64,000 nt of DNA from Arenibacter sp. 6A1 (GTDB taxonomy: Bacteria > Bacteroidota > Bacteroidia > Flavobacteriales > Flavobacteriaceae): NCBI RefSeq assembly GCF_012272855.1, contig NZ_JAAXCQ010000021.1, forward strand, positions 32,008-96,007. Direction: 5' to 3'. A program made the position numbers and the translations under genes. Below are positions 26,162-35,263 of the stretch, in pieces; position 1 is the first letter of the stretch; each line of letters begins with the position of its first letter. The notes under the pieces are model-generated. The model was not told where the DNA came from. It was given only the letters and a program-made list of their open reading frames with translations, and ran no database searches.

Positions 26162-26192
26162 CAAATATAAGAATGAATTCCTTAATAACAAA
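26162..26192 (-). promoter_or_regulatory. trp operon promoter
   Basis: On the minus strand this reads TTTG, then 19 bases, then TATATTTG: a full match to the Bacteroidota TTTG-N19-TAnnTTTG consensus. The -7 box (26162-26169) ends 5 bases before the leader peptide ATG. Confidence 0.85.
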
Positions 26193-26210
26193 TCAATGTT
26201 AGATTATTAA

Positions 26211-26237
26211 ATAAAAAACCCCACAATAGTGAGGTTT
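26211..26237 (-). terminator. Terminator of the yceI transcript
   Basis: On the minus strand AAACCTCAC and TGTGGGGTTT pair (with one G-U) around a three-base loop, followed by a T-run. It lies 24 bases after the YceI stop and just before the trp promoter, insulating the two units. Confidence 0.75.
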
Positions 26238-26261
26238 AAAACATTCTTATATAAAATGGTC

Positions 26262-26840
26262 TTAGAAAGCTAAATCTACCACCAAATCAAATTCGTCATA
26301 AATTGTTTTGTCTCCTAGGTTATCAAAGAAACTACCAGAACCATATTGTACATTGTACAAAGAACGGTCTACTTTTAAGTTTGCAGAGGCCTTGCTACCG
26401 TAAACAGAGATATCGAAGGTCACAGGCTTGGTAATTCCTTTAATGGTTAAATCTCCAGTAACTTTATAGGAGTTTTTTCCGGTTGCTTTTACTTTTTTAA
26501 AGACTAGTTTAGAAGTCGGGTTCTTGGTAACACCAAAGAAATCATCAGATTTAAGATGGCCTTCTAATTTTGTTCTATACTCGCCTTCTAAGTCGGTAGC
26601 TATTAAAGTAGTCATATCTACTACGAATTCACCTCCGGTAAGTTTGTCGCCATCGAAAATTAAAGCACCTTCTTTTAATGCAATAGTTCCATAATGAGAT
26701 CCTGTAACCTTGTATCCTTTCCAGGTTACAGTACTCTCAGCGGTTTTAACTTCTTTTTTAACGCCGTCTATCGGTGTTGCTGCTGTTGCTGTAAAACCTG
26801 TTACAACGGCCAATACTAAGCTTAAAATACTTTTTTTCAT
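26262..26840 (-). CDS. YceI-family secreted protein
   Basis: The 192-residue protein starts with a signal peptide (MKKSILSLVLAVVTGFTATA). The mature part has YceI features: VTWKGYKVTGSHYGTIAL, LKSDDFFGVTKNPTSKL, and VTGDLTIKGITKPVTFDI. YceI proteins are lipocalin-like barrels that bind polyisoprenoid-type lipids in the periplasm. It lies 32 bases after the nitroreductase gene and probably belongs to the MarR-controlled unit. Confidence 0.92.
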   Translation of the reverse strand: MKKSILSLVLAVVTGFTATAATPIDGVKKEVKTAESTVTWKGYKVTGSHYGTIALKEGALIFDGDKLTGGEFVVDMTTLIATDLEGEYRTKLEGHLKSDDFFGVTKNPTSKLVFKKVKATGKNSYKVTGDLTIKGITKPVTFDISVYGSKASANLKVDRSLYNVQYGSGSFFDNLGDKTIYDEFDLVVDLAF

Positions 26841-26872
26841 AATGCTGATTTTTAATTTATTTGTGTTTAGGT

Positions 26873-27505
26873 TTATATTAAGGTAATTAAATTTTCTTTT
26901 GATTTTCGTACTTTTTTATAATGTTGGGTCTCGTCTTCCTCAGAGCGGTAGCCTATAGTTGCTAGAACTGCCGTGTTTAGATTTTTGGAGTTTAATCCCA
27001 ATATATCGTTGAACTCAACAGCATCGAAACCTTCCATGGGACAAGCGTCTATTTTTAAATCTGCGGCGGCGGACAGTAAATTTCCCAAGGCAATGTAGGC
27101 TTGCTTTGCAGTCCATGTAGCCTTGTCTTCATCGGACATGGTGACTACTTTAGACTTCATAAAAGTCGCATACCCTTCTAGATTTTCGGACGGAATGCCA
27201 CGGGTCTCGCTAACATTATTCAAGTGGTCATCTACAAGTTCCTCTCCGAAACTTGTTAGATTGGCAAGAACAACTAAATGAGAAGCCTCGGTAATCTGAG
27301 ATTGTCCCCAAGCGGCCGGTTGCAATTTCTTTCTAAGGTCTTGGTCTTCTATAATAAGAACCTTGTACGGCTGTAAGCCATAAGAAGACGGACTTAAGGT
27401 AATAGCCTCCGTTAATAACTCTAAATCTTCTGAAGGTATTTTTTTAGTAACATCAAATTTTTTGGTGGCATAACGCCAGTTTAAATTGTCTATATATTTA
27501 CTCAT
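26873..27505 (-). CDS. NAD(P)H-dependent nitroreductase family oxidoreductase
   Basis: The 210-residue FMN enzyme has the family start NLNWRYATKKFD, then LSPSSYGLQPYKVLIIED, and a C-terminal ATIGYRSEEDETQHYKKVR segment. NfsB-type enzymes reduce quinones or nitro compounds; the natural substrate is unknown. It lies 12 bases after the MarR gene, suggesting MarR controls it. Confidence 0.9.
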   Translation of the reverse strand: MSKYIDNLNWRYATKKFDVTKKIPSEDLELLTEAITLSPSSYGLQPYKVLIIEDQDLRKKLQPAAWGQSQITEASHLVVLANLTSFGEELVDDHLNNVSETRGIPSENLEGYATFMKSKVVTMSDEDKATWTAKQAYIALGNLLSAAADLKIDACPMEGFDAVEFNDILGLNSKNLNTAVLATIGYRSEEDETQHYKKVRKSKENLITLI

Positions 27506-27517
27506 TATATTGTAGAA

Positions 27518-27964
27518 TTAAAATTTGTCTAAAAAGTTGTTTAATAATATGAGGTCTTCGTTTGTAAAGTTTTGTAACAGTTCTTTCTCCGCAGCTTTTA
27601 TGGCAACGTCCATGTTGGACAAGGCTTCTAGCCCTTCGGGGGTAATGTTTATTTCTACCTTCCTTCTGTTCGATTCACATACAGTACGATGAACAAAACC
27701 CTTTAAGATCAATTTATCGACCAACCTTGTCGTGTTGCTCATTTTGGTGACCATACGTTCGTTTAGCGTAGATAAGTTCGCAGGATTCCCTTTTTGGCCC
27801 CTTAATATCCTAAGGACATTAAATTGTTGGGGCGAAACATCATGTGGTTTTAAACTATTGATCATAACTTCGTTGATCTTATTTTGAACCAAACTTATAT
27901 GAATAAGTGTCCTGCCCTCTAAAGGAAGTTGTTTCTCTGTTTTTATTATTTTCTCTACATTCAT
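27518..27964 (-). CDS. MarR-family transcriptional regulator
   Basis: The 148-residue protein has the winged-helix pattern of MarR, with SPQQFNVLRILRGQKGNPAN, a recognition helix in LNERMVTKMSNTTRLVDKLI, and the wing VHRTVCESNRRKVEINIT. It heads the marR-nitroreductase-yceI run. Two overlapping palindromes cover its own promoter, so it is very likely autoregulated and probably represses the downstream oxidoreductase until a ligand binds. Confidence 0.93.
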   Translation of the reverse strand: MNVEKIIKTEKQLPLEGRTLIHISLVQNKINEVMINSLKPHDVSPQQFNVLRILRGQKGNPANLSTLNERMVTKMSNTTRLVDKLILKGFVHRTVCESNRRKVEINITPEGLEALSNMDVAIKAAEKELLQNFTNEDLILLNNFLDKF

Positions 27965-27969
27965 GTCGA

Positions 27970-27994
27970 TACAATAATTGTATATACAAATGTA
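27970..27994 (-). promoter_or_regulatory. marR promoter with overlapping palindromic operators
   Basis: On the minus strand TACATTTG (27987-27994) matches the -7 box. TACAATAATTGTA (27970-27982) and TTGTATATACAA (27978-27989) are both perfect palindromes and overlap the box, the expected arrangement for MarR autorepression. Confidence 0.7.
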
Positions 27995-28122
27995 TGGTTT
28001 TTAATTAGATTGTAGGGAGTCTTTTTCGTAATTAACAATTATTTATGAAAAAATGAGGCTAACCATTGTTTTACCAAGTCTTAACAGTAAATTAAAAGTG
28101 TGCTTTGATTTATCGCTTAAAT

Positions 28123-28154
28123 ATTGGATGTAGTTTTGGAAAAACTTAAATTTG
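28123..28154 (+). promoter_or_regulatory. Promoter of the rhodanese gene
   Basis: ATTG (28123-28126) and TAAATTTG (28147-28154) are separated by 20 bases. The -7 box is exact; the -33 is one base off TTTG. It lies 21 bases before the ATG at 28176. Confidence 0.6.
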
Positions 28155-28175
28155 ACCTTTAAATTAAAAAAAGTA

Positions 28176-28487
28176 ATGGCAGATTTATCGCAAGAAGAGT
28201 GGAGTTCGCAATTAGAGAACGACAATAATGCATTGATATTGGATGTTAGGACCCAGGAGGAAGTAGAGGAAGGATATATTCCTAATTCTATCCATATCGA
28301 TATTTATTTAGGACAAGAATTTATTGACGAATTAGAGAAACTAGATAAGACGAAAAACTATTATGTGTATTGCAGGTCTGGTAACCGAAGCGGTCAAGCC
28401 TGTGCTTTAATGAATCAATTAGGTTTTGAAAACGCCTTTAATTTAGAAGGTGGTTTTATGAACTGGCAGGGAGAAGTAGTAGAGTAG
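28176..28487 (+). CDS. Rhodanese-like domain protein
   Basis: The 103-residue protein is a single rhodanese domain. ALILDVRTQEEVEEGYIP is the typical N-terminal part, and the active loop is YCRSGNRSGQA with the catalytic Cys. Such proteins carry or transfer sulfane sulfur in the cytosol. The ATG at 28176 was chosen over an in-frame TTG at 28152 that lies inside the promoter box. Confidence 0.92.
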   Translation: MADLSQEEWSSQLENDNNALILDVRTQEEVEEGYIPNSIHIDIYLGQEFIDELEKLDKTKNYYVYCRSGNRSGQACALMNQLGFENAFNLEGGFMNWQGEVVE

Positions 28488-28503
28488 TTATGAAAATATA
28501 TTT

Positions 28504-28539
28504 AGAGGTTGCCCCATAAGGCAGCCTCTTTTTATTTTT
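28504..28539 (+). terminator. Intrinsic terminator of the rhodanese gene
   Basis: AGAGGTTGCC (28504-28513) pairs with GGCAGCCTCT (28520-28529), with one G-U pair, followed by TTTTTATTTTT. Confidence 0.85.
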
Positions 28540-28606
28540 AGTCGATCAAATAATCTTAATTTCTAGGAAAATGGATCTTGTATAATTTTTTTCCTTAATT
28601 TGGATT

Positions 28607-29890
28607 ATGCGCGAAGACCTTTTGCATTTTATATGGAAATATAAAAAACTTCCTTTAGAGGAATTGTATACCTCCAAAAATGAAGAGGTTACCATTATGG
28701 ATGTCGGCGTTCATAATATGTTATCCGGTCCCGATTTTTTCAATTCAAAAATTGAAATAGGGGGGCAGCTTTGGGCTGGGACTGTAGAGATACATGTAAA
28801 ATCTTCAGACTGGTACGCACACCACCATGAAGTAGACGATAATTATAACAATGTAATATTGCATGTGGTTTGGGAAGATGACATAGCTGTGTTCAGTAGT
28901 AATAATACCGAGATTCCCACACTAGTGCTTAAGGATTATATTTCGTCCAGTATTCTAGGGGCCTATCAAAAATTGTTTCTCACTAAGGGGAATGGTTTTA
29001 TCAATTGCGAAAAGGAAATAGCCCATATAGAACCTTTTGTTTTTGACAATTGGGTAGAACGCTTGTATTTTGAACGACTAGAGCAAAAATCTTTACAGGT
29101 TATGGGGCTATTAGAACAATCTAAGAACGATTGGGAAGCTGTGTTTTTTGCGTTGTTGGCCAAAAGTTTTGGACTGAAAATAAATGGGGATATATTTTTT
29201 AGAATCGCAAAAGAAATAGATTTCTCAATAGTGAGAAAGATCCAGAACAACCCTCTTCAATTAGAGGCTCTCTTGTTGGGAAAGGCGGGGTTGTTGTCTG
29301 TAGAAACCCAGGGAGAAGAGTACTTGGGCCTGTTAAAAAAGGAGTACCATTATATAGGACTAAAATTTAATATCTTGGAAGAGCCGTTTCAAAAGGCCGA
29401 GTTTTTTAAATTAAGGCCACATAATTTTCCCACTATTAGGCTGTCGCAGCTGACGGCGGTGTATGCGAAGCACCAAAATCTATTTAGCAAAATTATAAAT
29501 GCCTCCCATATAGAGGAGTTTTATAATATTTTTAATGTGTCGGCCAATGCGTATTGGGACAACCATTATACTTTTGGAAAGCTGTCTAAAAAGAGCCCTA
29601 AAAGGCTTACGAAACGATTTATAGATTTATTGGTGATCAATACTATCTTGCCGCTTAAACTGTCTTATGCCAAGTATTTGGGGCAAGAAGAAAATGATCA
29701 GATCCTTAGAATAATAACAGGAATAAAAGCAGAAAGCAATCATATAGTTTCAAGTTTCCATGGCTTACAAATAACAGTGCCTTCGGCCAAGGAAAGTCAA
29801 GGTGTATTGGAGTTATATAATAATTACTGTACAAAAAATAAATGCCTGCAATGTGCGGTTGGCAATCAATTAATGAACCGAAAAGCTTAA
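28607..29890 (+). CDS. DUF2851 family protein
   Basis: The 427-residue soluble protein begins MREDLLHFIWKYKKLPLEEL and contains the DUF2851 segments MDVGVHNMLSGPDFFNSKIE and TVEIHVKSSDWYAHHH. A Cys motif KNKCLQCAVG lies near the C terminus. The family is nearly restricted to Bacteroidota and has no established function as far as I know. A conserved core of acidic and His residues could be enzymatic. It heads a run with PspC and a K+ channel, 9 and 2 bases apart. Confidence 0.88.
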   Translation: MREDLLHFIWKYKKLPLEELYTSKNEEVTIMDVGVHNMLSGPDFFNSKIEIGGQLWAGTVEIHVKSSDWYAHHHEVDDNYNNVILHVVWEDDIAVFSSNNTEIPTLVLKDYISSSILGAYQKLFLTKGNGFINCEKEIAHIEPFVFDNWVERLYFERLEQKSLQVMGLLEQSKNDWEAVFFALLAKSFGLKINGDIFFRIAKEIDFSIVRKIQNNPLQLEALLLGKAGLLSVETQGEEYLGLLKKEYHYIGLKFNILEEPFQKAEFFKLRPHNFPTIRLSQLTAVYAKHQNLFSKIINASHIEEFYNIFNVSANAYWDNHYTFGKLSKKSPKRLTKRFIDLLVINTILPLKLSYAKYLGQEENDQILRIITGIKAESNHIVSSFHGLQITVPSAKESQGVLELYNNYCTKNKCLQCAVGNQLMNRKA

Positions 29891-29899
29891 ATACATCCT

Positions 29900-30127
29900 A
29901 TGAGTAATTTTTATAAGTTATTATATTATTTTCAGAAACGTGGTTTTGAGGTGTGTCGTAGAATTGCCGAAAGGTTAGGGATGCGTACTAGAGTAGTCCG
30001 CACTACCTTTATCTATCTAACCTTTGTGACCTTGGGATTTGGATTTGCCTTGTATCTGTTCCTTGCTTTTTGGTTAAAAATTAAAGATTTGATATATACC
30101 AAAAGGACCTCGGTTTTTGATCTATAA
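29900..30127 (+). CDS. Small PspC-domain membrane protein
   Basis: The 75-residue protein matches the PspC domain: FEVCRRIAERLGMRTRVVRT followed by one hydrophobic helix of about 22 residues. PspC proteins usually act in envelope-stress signalling, but there are no other Psp genes here. It lies 9 bases after DUF2851 and 2 bases before the channel gene. Confidence 0.82.
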   Translation: MSNFYKLLYYFQKRGFEVCRRIAERLGMRTRVVRTTFIYLTFVTLGFGFALYLFLAFWLKIKDLIYTKRTSVFDL

Positions 30128-30129
30128 AT

Positions 30130-31134
30130 ATGATAAAGCTTTTTCGTTCCAAGATATATTTAGCACTGACGTTATTAGTGCTGGTCTTATTAATTGGCGT
30201 TCTTGGATATAGATTTCTTTCTGGTTATACATGGGTAGATGCCTTTTATATGACCATTATCACGGTCACAACGGTTGGTTTTTCCGAAGTAAGGCCCTTG
30301 GATGTTTCTTCGAAACTTTTCACCGTATTACTAATCATTTCTAGTGTATTTATTTTTGCCTTCGCGATTTCGGTAATAACAGAGTATATCCTAAGTAAAA
30401 ACACACTGCAACTTTTAAAGAACAAAAAAGTGAAAAATACTATTGATAGTTTGACCAATCATGTGATTATTTGTGGGTTTGGAAGAAATGGAAACCAAGC
30501 AGCAGAAAAGCTACAGGCATATAAAAAACCATTTGTGGTCATTGAAAAGGATAAAGAAGTAATTCTAAAGTACGAGAATGATGTTTTATTTGTCGAAGGC
30601 GATGCGAACGAAGATGAGGTATTGATCCAAGCTGGGATAAAAAGGGCTCAATTTCTAATTACGGCTATGCCCGAAGATGCCGATAATCTTTTTGTAGTAC
30701 TCTCTGCAAAGCAATTAAATAAGAAGCTGTTTGTCATCAGTAGGGCTTCACAGATTACTTCCCAAAAAAAATTGATGTTGGCCGGGGCCGATAAGGTAAT
30801 TATGCCCGATAAAATTGGGGGCGATCATATGGCCTCCCTGGTGGTGATGCCTAATTTGATCACCTTTATGGACAAACTTTCTACCGAAGGGGAAGACACT
30901 ACCAACTTGGAGGAAGTTGCCGTAGAAAGTTTTACGGCCAAAATAAATAGTAGTTCCCTGCGCGACCTAGATTTGAGACGCAAAACAGGTTGTACCATTA
31001 TCGGTTATGTAGAGCCCGATGGCAACTATATTATTAACCCCGAGGCAGATTTGCAATTACATCCAAAAGGGAAAGTAATTGTCCTTGGGAGACCAGAACA
31101 AATAAAAAAATTAAATGAAATGTTTAAGATCTAA
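30130..31134 (+). CDS. Two-TM potassium channel with RCK (TrkA-N/C) domain
   Basis: The 334-residue channel has TM1 (about 9-28), a pore loop with filter TVTTVGF (45-51), and TM2 (about 62-84). A Rossmann RCK domain follows with ICGFGRNG (114-121), then a TrkA-C-like end. The filter has GF instead of the common GYG, so ion selectivity is not certain. It should respond to a cytosolic ligand through the RCK ring. It is the last gene of the DUF2851-PspC run. Confidence 0.9.
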   Translation: MIKLFRSKIYLALTLLVLVLLIGVLGYRFLSGYTWVDAFYMTIITVTTVGFSEVRPLDVSSKLFTVLLIISSVFIFAFAISVITEYILSKNTLQLLKNKKVKNTIDSLTNHVIICGFGRNGNQAAEKLQAYKKPFVVIEKDKEVILKYENDVLFVEGDANEDEVLIQAGIKRAQFLITAMPEDADNLFVVLSAKQLNKKLFVISRASQITSQKKLMLAGADKVIMPDKIGGDHMASLVVMPNLITFMDKLSTEGEDTTNLEEVAVESFTAKINSSSLRDLDLRRKTGCTIIGYVEPDGNYIINPEADLQLHPKGKVIVLGRPEQIKKLNEMFKI

Positions 31135-31228
31135 TAACGATCCTTAGAATTAATATTTGAATAGGAGTTATATTATTGTGATATTGTTAAAAAATTTAAA
31201 TAAAACCAACAAAACCTTAAAATAGATT

Positions 31229-33292
31229 ATGAAGAAATACATGTCATTCGTTTTTTTGCTTTTTTCCATAAGCTTGTTTGCTCAAGAGCTTAAAGTCAAG
31301 GAAACTTTATTAAACCCTTCCAATAAGATTAATGACGGAGTCATAAAACTGGAAGTCGAGGGGGGTACGCCGCCCTACCAATATAAATGGAGCAATCAGG
31401 CTACCTCCCTTAATTCTAATGAATCGGTAAATTTGGTAGAAGGCTTATCTTATGAAGTCGTAATTTCAGATGCCAGTGGCGCACAGCTTACCAAATCCTA
31501 TAAGGTGCCGGCCAAAGCAATAACAGAAATATTTAATGGTGCTATGACTCCTGCCGTAAGTGCTATGGGGGCGGTACTGTTTTGGGATCCTTTTGCGGCA
31601 ATAGGGATATACGATCCTGTTGTCTATGCCGATGTAAAAAGAGTGTCTATCCCTAATTGGTCGCCAGAAGTAGAAGATAAATATACGCTTAAGGAATGGT
31701 TGCGACCAGAGGGTAGTAAAGTGAAAAAAGGGGAAGCTATCGCTGTTATTGAAAACAAGAGCGGTACCACGGAGACTATTTTGGCACCCGTTAATGGCGG
31801 ATTACAATATTTGGTCAAGGAAGGTGGCGTCATTTATAATTCCGAAAACATGGAACATGTTATAGAACAAGGCGCAAATTTTTTGGCCGCTATATCTTAT
31901 GATGAACCAGTAGCTATAACACATCCTAACGGAGACCCTCAGGAAAAGGCTATTCCATTTATCGTTATTTGGTTAGTGGTAGGGGCTTTGTTTTTTACCT
32001 TAAGAATGGGCTTTATCAATATAAGGGGCTTTAGACACGCTTTAGAATTGGCCAAAGGAAAATACGACGATCCGGATGCACCGGGACAGGTGACCCATTT
32101 TCAGGCGTTGGCAACAGCCGTGTCGGGGACCGTCGGACTCGGGAATATTGCCGGAGTTGGTGTTGCGGTTTCCCTAGGGGGGGCTGGGGCAACCTTTTGG
32201 ATGATCGTATGTGGCTTGTTAGGAATGTCTTCGAAATTTGTGGAGTGTACCCTAGGGGTTAAATATAGGGATATCCTTCCCGATGGTAGGGTCTTTGGCG
32301 GACCTATGAATTACTTGCGTTATGGGCTCGAAAAAAGAAACTTGAAAGGATTGGGTAAAGTGTTAGCCAGCTTATTTGCCGTGTTGGCAGTAGGAGCATC
32401 CTTTGGAGGCGGGAATATGTTTCAGGCAAACCAATCCTTTGAACAGCTGTCCGGCCAGTTTCCGGTATTGGAAGGAAACGGATTTTGGTTTGGGGTCATT
32501 ACAGCTATTCTTGTAGGCGTGGTAATTATTGGTGGTATCAATAGTATCGCACAGGTTACCGGAAGAGTGGTGCCCGTAATGGCTTCTATTTATATTTTAG
32601 CGGCCATGGCCGTAATTATTATTAATATTGAAAATATAGGGCCTGCATTTTCCGCTATCGTAGACGGTGCTTTTAGTCCAAGTGCTATTAAAGGTGGCGT
32701 AATAGGAGTGTTAATCGTAGGGTTTCAAAGGGCAGCCTTCTCTAATGAAGCAGGGGTAGGATCGGCTGCAATTGCCCATAGTACCGCCAAAACAAATCAC
32801 CCGCCATCAGAAGGGTTTGTTGCCTTGTTAGAACCTTTTATAGATACGGTCGTGGTTTGTACCCTAACGGCCCTGGTGCTTATCTTTACAGGAATGCACG
32901 AGGTAGACGGATTGGCCGGAGCACAATTGACTTCAGATGCCTTTGGTAGTGTCATCTCTTGGTTCCCATATGTGTTGGCATTAGCAGTGTTCTTGTTTGC
33001 ATTTTCTACCATGATCTCTTGGTCGTATTACGGCATGAGAGCTTGGACCTATCTTTTTGGGAAAAGCAAAAAAACAGAGTTTGTATATAAAATGCTGTTC
33101 TTGGTCTTTGTTGTTATAGGGGCCTCTGTAAGCTTGGGTGCCGTATTGGATTTTTCGGATATGATGATTTTAGCCATGGCTTTTCCTAATATAATCGGAC
33201 TTTATATTATGTCCGGAGAAGTAAAAGTGGACTTAGAAGATTATTGGACGAAACTGAAAGCTAATCAGCTGTTTAAAAAGCAAAAAGTTTAG
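31229..33292 (+). CDS. Sodium:alanine symporter (AGCS) with unusual N-terminal and lipoyl-like domains
   Basis: The 687-residue protein has an AGCS transporter core from about residue 242, with [17 protein letters not shown] and [20 protein letters not shown]. Before it lies a signal peptide (1-19), a SprB/PKD-like repeat (about 38-95, [12 protein letters not shown]), a hydrophobic [13 protein letters not shown] segment, and a lipoyl-like domain (about 137-213) with [14 protein letters not shown]. The lysine there is shifted, so it is probably not lipoylated. Flavobacterial AGCS proteins, as I recall them, run from YDPVVY straight to HPNGDP, so the lipoyl-like part looks inserted. Substrate is inferred as alanine or glycine. 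Confidence 0.88.
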   Translation: MKKYMSFVFLLFSISLFAQELKVKETLLNPSNKINDGVIKLEVEGGTPPYQYKWSNQATSLNSNESVNLVEGLSYEVVISDASGAQLTKSYKVPAKAITEIFNGAMTPAVSAMGAVLFWDPFAAIGIYDPVVYADVKRVSIPNWSPEVEDKYTLKEWLRPEGSKVKKGEAIAVIENKSGTTETILAPVNGGLQYLVKEGGVIYNSENMEHVIEQGANFLAAISYDEPVAITHPNGDPQEKAIPFIVIWLVVGALFFTLRMGFINIRGFRHALELAKGKYDDPDAPGQVTHFQALATAVSGTVGLGNIAGVGVAVSLGGAGATFWMIVCGLLGMSSKFVECTLGVKYRDILPDGRVFGGPMNYLRYGLEKRNLKGLGKVLASLFAVLAVGASFGGGNMFQANQSFEQLSGQFPVLEGNGFWFGVITAILVGVVIIGGINSIAQVTGRVVPVMASIYILAAMAVIIINIENIGPAFSAIVDGAFSPSAIKGGVIGVLIVGFQRAAFSNEAGVGSAAIAHSTAKTNHPPSEGFVALLEPFIDTVVVCTLTALVLIFTGMHEVDGLAGAQLTSDAFGSVISWFPYVLALAVFLFAFSTMISWSYYGMRAWTYLFGKSKKTEFVYKMLFLVFVVIGASVSLGAVLDFSDMMILAMAFPNIIGLYIMSGEVKVDLEDYWTKLKANQLFKKQKV

Positions 33293-33316
33293 AGAGTTTT
33301 CGTTAAGAATTATGTA

Positions 33317-33374
33317 AAGAATTCCGCTTATCATTGTGTTAAAAGCAACGGTGATAAGCGGAATTCTTATTTTA
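33317..33374 (+). terminator. Strong terminator after the AGCS gene
   Basis: AAGAATTCCGCTTATCA (33317-33333) pairs perfectly with TGATAAGCGGAATTCTT (33352-33368), a 17-bp stem with an 18-base loop, followed by ATTTTATT. Confidence 0.8.
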
Positions 33375-33448
33375 TTGTGTGTTGTCTATCCAAATTTTAC
33401 GATCTTGCGAAACTTTTATTAAATAGTTATAATCAGTAGAATTTAAGA

Positions 33449-35263
33449 ATGGCAAAATCAGCAGAATCATGGGGCTCGCGTTTGGGACTCATATTGGCAA
33501 TGGCGGGTAATGCGGTAGGTTTAGGGAATTTTTTGCGATTTCCTGTACAGGCTGTTGAAAATGGAGGTGGAGCATTTATTATTCCATATCTGGTATGTTT
33601 CTTGTTAATGGGAATCCCATTGCTTTTTATCGAATGGTCTTCTGGCCGATACGGTGGTAAGTTTGGAAACCATAGTACTCCTTATATTTTGGATACTATG
33701 ATTAAAGGTAGGGTCTTTAAATATATTGGGGTCTTCGGGATCTTTACCAATTTGGCTATTGTGGCCTATTATGCCTATATAGAATCGTGGACCTTGTCCT
33801 ATGTGTACCATTCCCTAAGGGGGACTTTTGAAGGGATGTCCCAAGGTGAAGTAGCCGGATTTTTTAATTCTTATGTCGATGTTACCCGTAGTTCTACGGG
33901 AATCCCATACGAAGCGATTGTTTTTTATGTCCTCTGTCTTGCCTTTAACACCTATATTTTGTCAAAGGGGATCAAAGGGGTAGAGAAAGTAGCTAAAATA
34001 GGAATGCCGTTATTGATATTATTTGGCGTTGTTCTGGCAATAAGAGGGTATACCTTGGGTGATAGTGGGGCTTCGGCGCTTTTTCCAGATGCCAACGCTT
34101 GGGATGGACTGAACTTTTTATGGACTCCGCAATATGATTCTTTATTGAATCCGAAGGTGTGGTTGGCTGCTGCAGGTCAAATATTCTTTACGCTCTCCGT
34201 AGGTATGGGTACCATTCATTGCTATGCCTCTTATGTTAAAAGCAAGGACGATATTGCTCTTAATTCGGTGTCTGCCGGATTTATGAACGGATTTGTAGAG
34301 GTGGTATTGGGTAGTGCTATCGTTATTCCAATTGCGGCCGGATATTTAGGCTTGGACTGGGTAATTAACAATGCCGGTTTTGGAATGGCTTTTCAAACAA
34401 TGCCTTATTTGTTTCAACAATGGGGGCCTATATTGGCCGCTGTAGGCGGAGTTATGTGGTTTGGCCTTTTGTTCTTTTCAGGGATTACCAGTTCCTTGGC
34501 CATGGGGACTCCTTGGTTAGGATTTATGAGAGATGAGTTTGGATGGAGTACCAATAAGGGGGCTTGGTCTTTTGGAGCTTTAGCCCTGATTATGGGATTG
34601 CCGACAGTATTCTTTTTCCAAAAAGGAGTATTCGATGATTACGATTATTGGGCCGGTACCGTGAGTTTGGTGTTCTTTGCGTTTTTTGAAGTAATTACCT
34701 ATTCCTGGGTTTTTGGTATGAATAAAGGATGGGCAGAAATTAATTCAGGGGCCGATATTAAAGTGCCGCTAGTATACAAGTATGTCATAAAGTTTGTGAC
34801 CCCGGTATTGCTAGGTTGGGTGTTCTTGGCAAGTTTGCCCAGTATGCTCGATAAAATAACACATCAGGATACCTTTAATAGAGATTCCTTTGCGGAGGTT
34901 TATTATGCCGAAAATTTCGATAGGTCAGGAAATGCCATAGGAACCGTAGAGGAGGTGAATCCGCAATACATCAAGTTTTCTTTCGAAAATACACGTAAAC
35001 GATATGATAAGGAGAATCAAGTATCCTTGGACGAAAAGTTTGTAGATTATAAAGAGTACCGTTTCGAGGAAGATCAGAAAACGATCGTTAGGGTAGGGGA
35101 TCAAATAAAACCTGGCGCACAAATTGCGACAGGATCTTTTGTAAATGATGTATTTTATAAAAACATCGGTAGAGTTATGTTAGTGGTGTTGTTTTTATTT
35201 ATTTCATTATTAGTATATTTAGCATTCAATAAACGAAGAAAAGAAGGGAGGGCAACATTATGA
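33449..35263 (+). CDS. Sodium-dependent NSS-family transporter
   Basis: The 604-residue membrane protein has the NSS signature GNAVGLGNFLRFPVQAVENG in TM1 and about 12 helices. Between the last two helices there is a soluble insert of roughly 80 residues (about 485-565). NSS carriers import amino acids or amines with sodium. Its stop overlaps the ATG of a 51-residue MetS-like subunit by 4 bases, which suggests an amino-acid or methionine transporter of the MetP type; the substrate is not proven. Confidence 0.92.
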   Translation: MAKSAESWGSRLGLILAMAGNAVGLGNFLRFPVQAVENGGGAFIIPYLVCFLLMGIPLLFIEWSSGRYGGKFGNHSTPYILDTMIKGRVFKYIGVFGIFTNLAIVAYYAYIESWTLSYVYHSLRGTFEGMSQGEVAGFFNSYVDVTRSSTGIPYEAIVFYVLCLAFNTYILSKGIKGVEKVAKIGMPLLILFGVVLAIRGYTLGDSGASALFPDANAWDGLNFLWTPQYDSLLNPKVWLAAAGQIFFTLSVGMGTIHCYASYVKSKDDIALNSVSAGFMNGFVEVVLGSAIVIPIAAGYLGLDWVINNAGFGMAFQTMPYLFQQWGPILAAVGGVMWFGLLFFSGITSSLAMGTPWLGFMRDEFGWSTNKGAWSFGALALIMGLPTVFFFQKGVFDDYDYWAGTVSLVFFAFFEVITYSWVFGMNKGWAEINSGADIKVPLVYKYVIKFVTPVLLGWVFLASLPSMLDKITHQDTFNRDSFAEVYYAENFDRSGNAIGTVEEVNPQYIKFSFENTRKRYDKENQVSLDEKFVDYKEYRFEEDQKTIVRVGDQIKPGAQIATGSFVNDVFYKNIGRVMLVVLFLFISLLVYLAFNKRRKEGRATL

